Below, one piece after another: positions 31,186 to 36,881 of a stretch of 36,881 nt of DNA. How positions within the stretch are numbered: the stretch's first letter is position 1; every line of letters begins with the position of its first letter. Made by a program: the position numbers and the translations under genes. This DNA comes from BAIKAL-G1 sp943369525 (GTDB taxonomy: Bacteria > Cyanobacteriota > Cyanobacteriia > PCC-6307 > Cyanobiaceae), in contig CALRNL020000014.1 of assembly GCA_943369525.1 (NCBI GenBank), forward strand, positions 1 to 36,881. The letters are read 5' to 3'. The notes under the pieces are model-generated. The model made no database searches. It was not told where the DNA came from and saw only the letters and a program-made list of their open reading frames with translations.

Positions 31186-32092
31186 GATCGGGCGTTTCAA
31201 AAACAAATCCCTGAGCCAGCAGGCGCTCGGGCCGCACCTGCTGGCCTTCGAGCACCACCTGGGCACCATCGCCAAGCAGCAGCTGCAGGATCGGCCCGGG
31301 CACGGGCAACAGGCTGGGCCGCCCCAGGGCCCTGCCCAGCTGGGACGCGAAGCTGGCCATCGAGCAGGGTTCGGGCGCCACCGCGTTGTAGGTGCCCTGG
31401 TAACTGGCATCGGCCAGGGCAGCGCTGATCAGGCGGCAAAAATCCCGGCGGGAGATCCAGCTCATCCACTGCTGACCCGAACCGATCGGCCCGCCAAAGC
31501 CGGCCCGGAAAATCGGCAGCATCTTGCCCAGGGCACCGCCATCGGCCGCCAACACAATCCCCGTCCGCAGGATTACCAGCCGGCCGAGGCCGGAGGCCTT
31601 CTGGGCCTCCGCCTCCCAGGCGGCGCAGAGGCGGCCAAGCAGGTCGCTGCCGGCGGGACTGGCTTCGCCGAAGCAGCCGCCAAGGCTGGTGCCGTAGTAG
31701 CCGATCGCCGAGCCATTGATCAACACCCGGGGCCGGGGCAGCCCAGGCTGGGCGGCTAGGGCGCCCAGGGCGGCCACCAGGTGCCCGGTGGTGGCCACGC
31801 GGCTGTCAACCAGGAGCTGGCGTTGGGCGGCGGTCCAGCGCTTCTCGGCGATCGGCTCGCCAGCCAAGTTGACGACTGCCTCGGCCCTGGCCAAGGCCGC
31901 CTGCAGCTCGGGCTGCTGCCAGGTGGCGGCCTGGGACGGGTCCCCCTGCAGGCGTTCCAGGGCGGGATCGGAGAGGCTCCCTAGGGGCCGGGCCTGGCGA
32001 CTGAGCAGGCTGAGCTGATGGCCCTGGCCCAACAGCAGGGGCACCAGCTCCCGGCCCACAAAACCGCTGCAGCCGACAAGCAGGATCCGCAT
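31142..32092 (-). CDS. TIGR01777 family NAD-dependent epimerase/SDR protein
   Basis: This 316-aa protein has an extended-SDR fold. The N-terminal dinucleotide motif is LLVGCSGFVGRELVPLLLGQGH, followed by AVVNLAGEPIAEKRWTAAQRQLLVDSRVATTGHLVAAL, GSAIGYYGTSLGG and KMLPIFRAGFGGPIGSGQQWMSWISRRDF. The C-terminal DUF1731-like part contains YNAVAPEPCSMASFASQLGRALGRPSLLPVPG. The AxEPI and MSWI motifs mark the TIGR01777 (SDR39U1/YfcH-like) branch. The start is ATG 32092. The substrate is unknown. It ends inside the opposite small membrane-protein gene. Confidence 0.9.
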   Translation of the reverse strand: MRILLVGCSGFVGRELVPLLLGQGHQLSLLSRQARPLGSLSDPALERLQGDPSQAATWQQPELQAALARAEAVVNLAGEPIAEKRWTAAQRQLLVDSRVATTGHLVAALGALAAQPGLPRPRVLINGSAIGYYGTSLGGCFGEASPAGSDLLGRLCAAWEAEAQKASGLGRLVILRTGIVLAADGGALGKMLPIFRAGFGGPIGSGQQWMSWISRRDFCRLISAALADASYQGTYNAVAPEPCSMASFASQLGRALGRPSLLPVPGPILQLLLGDGAQVVLEGQQVRPERLLAQGFVFETPDLKTALAVATSPAPR

Positions 32093-32341
32093 ACAGGCCG
32101 TTCCAGAACTCTCAGTGGCGCCAGGCTAGGGGCCACTGGGGAAGCCCCAAGGGCCTTGCCAGCCCCTTCAGCCCTGGCGCCCCAGCCTTGGCCCCATCGG
32201 CTGATTCACCCCACAGCTGATGCGGGTGCTGTCTCCACCCCGGGAGTGCCCGGCACCAGCCAGGCCCGGAACCTGATGGGAACCCAGCCTGGGATCAGGC
32301 TGCGGGGGCCCTAGCCTGGGAAGCGATCGAATGCTGTCGCC

Positions 32342-32590
32342 ATGGCCGAAACGCCAACCCCTTCGCCCGCCCCGGCACCGGCAGCCCTGAAAAAGGGCAG
32401 CCTGGTGAAGGTGTCCGGCGCGGCCTACGGCGGCAGCCTGGAAGCGGGCGCCAGCGACCCCACCCCCCCGGCCTACCTGCTGGAAGGCCCCGGGGAAATC
32501 CTGGCGATCAAAGGCGATTACGCCCAACTGCGCTGGCGCCGTCCCGTGCCCGATGTGTGGCTACACCTCGACCAGCTGCAAGCCTTTTAA
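32342..32590 (+). CDS. ndhO: NAD(P)H-quinone oxidoreductase subunit O
   Basis: NdhO is a small stromal/cytoplasmic subunit of the photosynthetic NDH-1 complex, which works in cyclic electron flow and respiration. The 82-aa protein has a Pro/Ala-rich N-terminus, then LKKGSLVKVSGAAYGGSLEA, PPAYLLEGPGEILAIKGDYA and RWRRPVPDVWLHLDQLQ, the conserved NdhO core. The start is ATG 32342. It is convergent with the DnaJ-like gene, with 16 bp between their ends. No strong terminator is visible in the gap. Confidence 0.93.
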   Translation: MAETPTPSPAPAPAALKKGSLVKVSGAAYGGSLEAGASDPTPPAYLLEGPGEILAIKGDYAQLRWRRPVPDVWLHLDQLQAF

Positions 32591-32606
32591 GCGAGTCCAA
32601 GCCAGC

Positions 32607-33305
32607 TCAAAGCTCCAGCTGGCGCCGTTCGGCCAGGAGCTGGCTGCGCAGGCGCTTGGCTTCGCGCAGCAGCTCCCGGCCATCGCGCAGGTAGCTGTCG
32701 ACGTAGCCCATGGTGTAGCGCTCCAGATCCCGCAGGGCGTCCTGCACCTGGCTGAGGCAGTGGTAAAGGTTGAGGGCGAAGGCCTGGGCGCCGGTGGGGC
32801 AGGCCCGCGAGCGGTAGAGGCTTTCCACCTTTTCAAGCTTGGCCTGGCTCTGGCTGAGGAAGGCGCAAAAGGCCTCCATCAGGTTGTCGTCGTAGGGATC
32901 GGCGGAGAGGGCGCGCAGCTGGGCTGGGAAGGGGTTGATCACCTGGGCCAGCAGCCGGTCGATCGGCGCCACCACCTGCTGCAACCAAAGCGAGAGATCT
33001 TCATCGGCGGCGCGGGCCTGGCCTGAGCGCGGCGCCCGAGGCGCCCAAACCCCGGCGGGCCCCTGGGACGGTCCAGGCGAGTGGGAATAGCGCAGGTCAT
33101 AGGCGCGGCGGCGCTCGCCATCGCGCAGCAGCTCCCAGGCGGCATTGAGGGCAATGATCCGCTCCTGGTCGCCACCCGCATCGGGATGGTGCTGCTTCAC
33201 CAGGGCCCGGTAGGCGGCCTTGATCTCGGCGCCGCTGGCGGCGGCCGTGAGCCCCAACACCCGGTAGGGATCGGCAACCGTGGATGCAGCGAGCGGAGAC
33301 CCCAT
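32607..33305 (-). CDS. J-domain protein of unknown client
   Basis: From ATG 33305 this encodes 232 aa. An N-terminal J domain (DPYRVLGLTAAASGAEIKAAYRALVKQHHPDAGGD, then ALNAAWELLRDGERRRAYD) includes the HPD tripeptide that stimulates Hsp70 ATPase. The rest is a helical domain without the DnaJ zinc finger, so it is a type III J protein. That part (about 110-232) includes LWLQQVVAPIDRLLAQVINPFPAQL and EAFCAFLSQSQAKLEKVESLYRS. Similar cyanobacterial J proteins are known without defined clients. The longer frame to 33359 is not convincing. Confidence 0.88.
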   Translation of the reverse strand: MGSPLAASTVADPYRVLGLTAAASGAEIKAAYRALVKQHHPDAGGDQERIIALNAAWELLRDGERRRAYDLRYSHSPGPSQGPAGVWAPRAPRSGQARAADEDLSLWLQQVVAPIDRLLAQVINPFPAQLRALSADPYDDNLMEAFCAFLSQSQAKLEKVESLYRSRACPTGAQAFALNLYHCLSQVQDALRDLERYTMGYVDSYLRDGRELLREAKRLRSQLLAERRQLEL

Positions 33306-33368
33306 GGCGGCGATGGCCGGGCAGCAACAGGGCCATCCTGACCCGGGGCCGGCCCCCATGGCCGGAGC

Positions 33369-33396
33369 AAAAAAAAGCCCCCCGTTGCCGGGAGGC
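33369..33396 (-). terminator. Terminator at the end of the first porin transcript
   Basis: On the minus strand an imperfect 8-bp stem (GCCTCCCG/CGGGGGGC, TTGC-type loop) precedes eight T residues (A run at 33369-33376 on the plus strand). It is 159-186 bp downstream of the porin stop, and is the stronger of two candidates in this 3' region by T-run length. Confidence 0.8.
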
Positions 33397-33495
33397 CAAA
33401 AAGATGTGTGTGAGTGAGAGCCCGAGGAAGGGACGTGAAGGAGTGCCTGGGAAATCGAGGAATAGGGGGCCGACCCGTAGGCCGGCCCCGTTCTG

Positions 33496-33518
33496 AAAAA
33501 AGCAGTTGAAGCAACTGC
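33496..33518 (-). terminator. First hairpin terminator after the porin gene
   Basis: GCAGTTG (33502-33508) pairs perfectly with CAACTGC (33512-33518) across AAG. On the minus strand the stem is followed by a T6 run (33496-33501). It lies 37 bp after the porin stop. A GC-rich hairpin (GGGGCCG, 33466-33472, with CGGCCCC, 33483-33489) lies just downstream. Confidence 0.8.
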
Positions 33519-33554
33519 CCTATTCAGATCAAATGAACCGCTCTGAACGAGAGA

Positions 33555-35276
33555 TCAGAACTTGAACTGGGCCACAACTAGGCCACCAAACACGTTGGCA
33601 CCCGAGTTAATGGTGGTGCTGGTAGCAGCGCCGGCGCTAGAGGGGTTGCTGAGGTAGAAGAGGGCCGGGGACACCGAGATATTGTCGGTAACCTGGAACT
33701 TGTACCACCACTCCCAGGCGTAGTTGCCGTCCTGGGGAGTTCTGCCGTTACGCAGGGCAGTCACGAAGTTGGGCTGGCCCACGGCCATACCGGCGGAGTT
33801 GCCCTTGATGAAGGCATCCTTCCATTGCAGCGCCACAGTCCAGGACTGGGAGGCGGCAATGTTGTTAGCACTCATTTGCCCCAGAATACCTTGCGTCGAA
33901 GTGAAGGCTGCAGCGGGCACTCCCATACCAGTCTGGTCATATGCGGTATAACCCCAGCCAGTGCTGATCGAAGGAACGATGGTGCCGTTCTTCTTGGGGG
34001 TCCAAGCCAAGCCGAGGGCAAAGCTATTGGTGCCGGTAGCCCAAGTGGTGCCGGGGCAGTTTTCAGCGGTGCCTGCAGCCTGGGTGGAATCTTGGCCACG
34101 GCCAGCAGAGGTGCTACCACACTGGCCATAACGCCAACCGAAGGTGGCTTTCCACTGATCGGCTTGATAACCAAGCTGGGTGGTGAGGTTGCTGGAACTT
34201 AGGTTGTTCATGATGCCGCCTTGGGCATTCAGAGCTCCAGCTTGGGAGCTCGGAGCCACGTAGCTCAGCGAAGCAGCAAAGAAAGGCTTGCCCTTCTTCA
34301 CGTTCTGCTTCCAGATCACAGCAGCACCACCACCGGTAGCCTTGTTATAGACACCAGGGGCACCAAAGACCCGGAAGGTATCAAGAACGTCGAGGTCGCT
34401 GTAGTAGAAGGGGGTGATCGCCAGAGTTTCGGTGTTCCGCATCCTCGGACCCACCACGACCGTCAGCTCCTTACCAGCTGGGAAGCGGTAGTAGAGACGA
34501 TCAAGCTGGAAAACGTCGTTACCTGCCGTACTAGCGAAAGCCCGATCTAAAGTAGCGAGCCTATAGGTGGTTCCGTTGAAGGGGCTACCTGAATAGTTAC
34601 CGGCCCGCAGGCGGGTATACAGCAAGTCCTTACCAGTGAAGCTGGTGGACAGGTTCAGGCGCAGGTCGTAGTTAAAGGTGGTGCCACCAGCGGTCTGGGC
34701 GTTGGTGTTGGTGCCATTGGTGCCGTTGGGAGCAGCATTGTTGCCACTACCGAAGGACAGACCACCCAGGGACCAGTAGGTGTCACCCTGGAGTTTGGTG
34801 GTGGTGGAGAACTGGGTGGCTTCAAGCTTGCCCACTTTGGCTTCGAGGCCGGAAACGCGGCCCTTGAGCACGGCCAGCTCTTTGGAGAATTCCTTCTGCA
34901 GGCGGCGCAGTTCGTCGGTCACTTCGGTGACGCGATCGAGGCAGGCGTTGAGCAGGGCAGCCGCTTCAAAGCGGGTCATGGCCTGCTTGCCCTTGAAGGT
35001 CCCGTTGGGATAGCCGGCCACGCAGCCGTAGCGCTCCACCAGGTTGGAGAGGGCCTGGTAGGCCCAATCGGTGGGCTGCACGTCGGAGAACTGGGAGACG
35101 CTGGTCACCTGGTTCTGGGACTGCCAGGCGCGGAAGGCGTCGGTGTCCTGCTGGGCGGAATAGGCAGAAGCGGCGGAAACGCCACTCAGGGAAGAGACAT
35201 CGGCGGCTTGGGCAGCGATGGGAGCCAAAAGGCCCAACGCAGCCGGAGCCAGCAGCAGTTGCTGGAAAAGTTTCAT
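33555..35276 (-). CDS. SLH-domain OprB-type outer membrane porin
   Basis: This is a 573-aa cyanobacterial major porin of the SLH-OprB type. The N-terminal signal peptide (MKLFQQLLLAPAALGLLAPIAAQA, cleavage after AQA) targets it to the outer membrane. An SLH domain follows (VSQFSDVQPTDWAYQALSNLVERYG and YPNGTFKGKQAMTRFEAAALLNACLD), which anchors to peptidoglycan-linked polymer. Next is a coiled-coil segment (DELRRLQKEFSKELAVLKGRV, then LEAKVGKLEA), and then a long beta-barrel ending in Phe (VAQFKF). Such porins pass small inorganic ions and are implicated in iron uptake. ATG 35276 follows a GAGG ribosome-binding site; GTG 35285 lies upstream. Its nearest paralogue is the next gene. Confidence 0.93.
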   Translation of the reverse strand: MKLFQQLLLAPAALGLLAPIAAQAADVSSLSGVSAASAYSAQQDTDAFRAWQSQNQVTSVSQFSDVQPTDWAYQALSNLVERYGCVAGYPNGTFKGKQAMTRFEAAALLNACLDRVTEVTDELRRLQKEFSKELAVLKGRVSGLEAKVGKLEATQFSTTTKLQGDTYWSLGGLSFGSGNNAAPNGTNGTNTNAQTAGGTTFNYDLRLNLSTSFTGKDLLYTRLRAGNYSGSPFNGTTYRLATLDRAFASTAGNDVFQLDRLYYRFPAGKELTVVVGPRMRNTETLAITPFYYSDLDVLDTFRVFGAPGVYNKATGGGAAVIWKQNVKKGKPFFAASLSYVAPSSQAGALNAQGGIMNNLSSSNLTTQLGYQADQWKATFGWRYGQCGSTSAGRGQDSTQAAGTAENCPGTTWATGTNSFALGLAWTPKKNGTIVPSISTGWGYTAYDQTGMGVPAAAFTSTQGILGQMSANNIAASQSWTVALQWKDAFIKGNSAGMAVGQPNFVTALRNGRTPQDGNYAWEWWYKFQVTDNISVSPALFYLSNPSSAGAATSTTINSGANVFGGLVVAQFKF

Positions 35277-35300
35277 GGTCCTCACACCAATTGAGGGATT

Positions 35301-35349
35301 GAGACAAAAGTCTCTTATGAATTTTATCCCGTCGCAATAGGCACGCCAA
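35301..35349 (-). promoter_or_regulatory. Probable sigma-70-type promoter and 5'-end hairpin for the first porin
   Basis: On the minus strand TTGGCG (35349-35344) is followed after 17 bp by TAAAAT (35326-35321). That gives a predicted transcript start near 35314, about 38 nt before the ATG. The transcript would begin with GAGAC-TTTT-GTCTC (35314-35301), a perfect short hairpin that could protect the mRNA 5' end. The region is AT-rich compared with its surroundings. Confidence 0.5.
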
Positions 35350-35456
35350 CCCTATGCAATCACTTTCCCAAGTAGCACAGGATACAACTTCAGGTAGGTC
35401 CAAAGGCAAATAGCCGAACCGAGGCATAACTATTTCATAACCAAAGCACAATCCAA

Positions 35457-35488
35457 GAAAAAACCCCGGCAACCAGAGGCTGCCGGGG
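35457..35488 (-). terminator. Terminator of the second porin gene
   Basis: A perfect 8-bp stem, CCCCGGCA (35464-35471) with TGCCGGGG (35481-35488), precedes a T7 run on the minus strand. It is 134-165 bp downstream of the second porin's stop codon, and separates that transcript from the first porin's promoter. Confidence 0.88.
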
Positions 35489-35532
35489 AAACAATTAAGG
35501 ACATTGGGTGAAAAGGAGTGCCTAGGAGGTTA

Positions 35533-35608
35533 AACCGTTTGCAAGCCTGAGGCAGGGCTCCAGCGCGGGTGTGTGTGAGGGTGCGCTGGAGCGAACTTGC
35601 AAGCGGTT
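35533..35608 (-). other. Large nested hairpin in the second porin 3' UTR
   Basis: The outer arms AACCGTTTGCAAG (35533-35545) and CTTGCAAGCGGTT (35596-35608) pair over 13 positions with one G-U-type mismatch. The inner arms GCTCCAGCGC (35557-35566) and GCGCTGGAGC (35583-35592) pair perfectly over 10. The element starts 14 bp after the stop codon and is not itself followed by a T run, so it is probably an mRNA-stabilising structure or a processed RNA. Confidence 0.85.
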
Positions 35609-35621
35609 CGGCAACCGCCGA

Positions 35622-36881
35622 TCAGAACTTGAAGGTGGTCTTGATCAGGCCGCCGAAGTTGGTGAGGGGATTGCTGGTGGACAGACGGGCATTTTGGTCG
35701 GCCGTGAAACCAGTTTGGCCGGTGGGGTTTGAAAGGTAGAAGATCGCGGGAGTCACAGCGATTTTGTCGGTGACTTGGAACTTGTACCACCACTCCCAGG
35801 CATAGTTGCCATCTTGGGGAGCGCCGTTACGGTTTTGGGCCGTCACGAAGGTGGGCTGACCAACGGCCATGCCCAAGCTGTTGCCCTTGACGAAGGCATC
35901 GGCCCACTGCAGACCCACATACCAGTTTTGGGCAGCGGTGATCTGGGTGGGGGTGCTGGAAGCGTTAAACGCGCTGTAGGCCCAGCCGGTGCTGATCGAG
36001 GGGATGTAACCGGAAGTCTTGGGCGTCCAGTAGGCGCTCAAGCCGTAGTTGTTGCTGTTGAAGGCAGAAGCCGTGAGGGCGAAGGGAGTGGCATTGCCAC
36101 CGTATAGGGAAGACCCATTCGCACCATTCTGGTTGTAGGTGTAGGCGAAAGCAGCACCCCAGTTGCTACCGGCATAACCCAGCTGAACACCGCTTGTGGA
36201 AGCAGCACCAGCGGTGGCAATGCCGCCTTGGCTCGTGTTGCCGTTGTTGGCGTTAGCGGAAACATAGTTGGCGCTCACGCTGAAGCCGTTCTTCTGCCAC
36301 CAGATACCAGCACCACCACCCAGGGTGAGGGGGTAAGCACCGGGAGCACCGGCGTAGGTGAAGATATCGAGAATGGTGTCAGCCGGGTAGGCACTAGGCC
36401 ACAGGGCCAGCATGTCGTCCTGGCGAACGCGGGGGCCACCGGTGAAGGTGAAGCCATTGCCCAGGGGGAACTGGTAGAACAAGCGGTTGATATCAACCAC
36501 ATTTGCACCAGCGCCTTCTTCGAAGGAGACTTCAAGACCATTCAGGCCGACAGCGCCCTGGCTGCCACCGAAACCGGATCTGCCGAAGTTGCCAGCACGC
36601 AGGCGGGTGCGCAGCAGGTCTTTGCCGGTGAAGCTGGTGTCGAGGTCGAGGCGCAGGTCGTAGTTGAAGGTGGTGCCACCTTCAAGGATGCTGTTAGCAG
36701 AAGCGCCGTTGCCGCCAAAGGCGTTACCACCGAGCACCCAGTAGGTGCTGCCCTTCAGCTTGGTGGTGGTGGAGAACTGGTTGGCCTCCAAGGTGCCGAC
36801 GCGGGCTTCGAGGCCATCAACCCGGCCCTTGAGGATCGCCAGTTCCTTTTCGAACTCCTTCATCAGCTTTTTCAGCTGATC
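35622..36881 (-). CDS. SLH/OprB-type porin paralogue, cut by the window edge
   Basis: The visible 419 codons are the C-terminal part of a second porin; the N-terminus, with signal peptide and SLH domain, lies beyond the window. The frame is open to the last base. The retained coiled coil reads DQLKKLMKEFEKELAILKGR, then LEARVGTLEANQFSTTTKL, nearly the same as in the neighbour. The beta-barrel follows, including WYVGLQWADAFVKGNSLGMAVGQPTFVTA and the shared EWWYKFQVTDKI region. It ends in Phe (KTTFKF). Barrel loops differ from the first porin in sequence and length, consistent with duplication followed by loop divergence. Confidence 0.93.
   Translation of the reverse strand, partial: DQLKKLMKEFEKELAILKGRVDGLEARVGTLEANQFSTTTKLKGSTYWVLGGNAFGGNGASANSILEGGTTFNYDLRLDLDTSFTGKDLLRTRLRAGNFGRSGFGGSQGAVGLNGLEVSFEEGAGANVVDINRLFYQFPLGNGFTFTGGPRVRQDDMLALWPSAYPADTILDIFTYAGAPGAYPLTLGGGAGIWWQKNGFSVSANYVSANANNGNTSQGGIATAGAASTSGVQLGYAGSNWGAAFAYTYNQNGANGSSLYGGNATPFALTASAFNSNNYGLSAYWTPKTSGYIPSISTGWAYSAFNASSTPTQITAAQNWYVGLQWADAFVKGNSLGMAVGQPTFVTAQNRNGAPQDGNYAWEWWYKFQVTDKIAVTPAIFYLSNPTGQTGFTADQNARLSTSNPLTNFGGLIKTTFKF

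Noticed and set aside
1..36881. CRISPR array, IS element, prophage or tRNA
   Set aside because: The tandem arrays have no unique spacers, no transposase or phage proteins are seen, and no cloverleaf-like sequence was recognised by eye.
1..36881. HIP1 (GCGATCGC) palindrome enrichment
   Set aside because: Several copies were noticed (for example near 4580, 13966, 22165, 22855 and 23193), but the number is only modest for GC-rich DNA and was not counted exhaustively.

Overview
The window is a GC-rich, gene-dense piece of a cyanobacterial chromosome. The markers are photosystem II PsbU, NDH-1 subunit NdhO, zeta-carotene desaturase, a cyanobacteria-specific PDZ/radical-SAM oxidoreductase, a DUF3120 protein, a DUF751/Ycf33-like protein next to rbfA, and SLH/OprB-type porins. 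The high GC content, Ala/Pro-rich linkers and gene neighbourhoods fit an alpha-cyanobacterium of the Synechococcus/Cyanobium group. That placement is inference, because no rRNA gene is present. I see no tRNA, rRNA, IS element, prophage, CRISPR array or defence gene.

Layout. 1-248: no supported gene. 249-5345 (minus): a probable four-gene transcription unit, uppP - PDZ/radical SAM - TolC-like outer membrane protein - inositol-monophosphatase-family enzyme. 5396-8661 (plus): DUF3120 membrane protein, psbU with its own terminator, and nadB. 8710-9648 (minus): a VKOR-thioredoxin fusion, divergent from rimO and an MFS exporter coupled to it (9857-12612). A 30-residue gene, probably petL, lies on the minus strand at the end of the MFS gene and is divergent from a B12-binding radical SAM gene (12963-14573). 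14661-18542: mostly minus-strand cyanobacterial proteins (DUF4346, FemAB/GNAT-like, RibD-type reductase, tandem-domain 6-pyruvoyl-tetrahydropterin synthase) plus one small secreted protein. 18575-25486: aroK, a Crr7-like gene and a GST gene (both minus), then DUF751-rbfA-GH3, a TPR glycosyltransferase and hemD. 25501-28373 (minus): zds-SRPBCC-lipoprotein. 28529-32590: an IscA/SufA-type carrier, a TPR-LpxB-like-membrane protein unit, a minus-strand epimerase and ndhO. 32607-36881 (minus): a DnaJ-domain protein and two paralogous porins, the second cut by the window edge.

How the genes relate. Several sets touch envelope work (UppP, TolC, LpxB-like, GH3, porins, the lipoprotein). Others serve photosynthesis and electron transport (PsbU, PetL candidate, NdhO, Crr7-like, Zds, VKOR-Trx) or cofactor supply (NadB, HemD, PTPS + RibD-type reductase, Fe-S carrier). 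Most genes are ordinary core genes. The unusual material is smaller: three short tandem-repeat arrays at or near gene 3' ends, an 11-bp inverted repeat in the zds/iscA divergent promoter region, matching hairpin-rich 3' UTRs behind the two porins, a translationally coupled tandem-PTPS/RibD pair, and the hidden petL candidate. I did not find a convincing novel multi-gene system.
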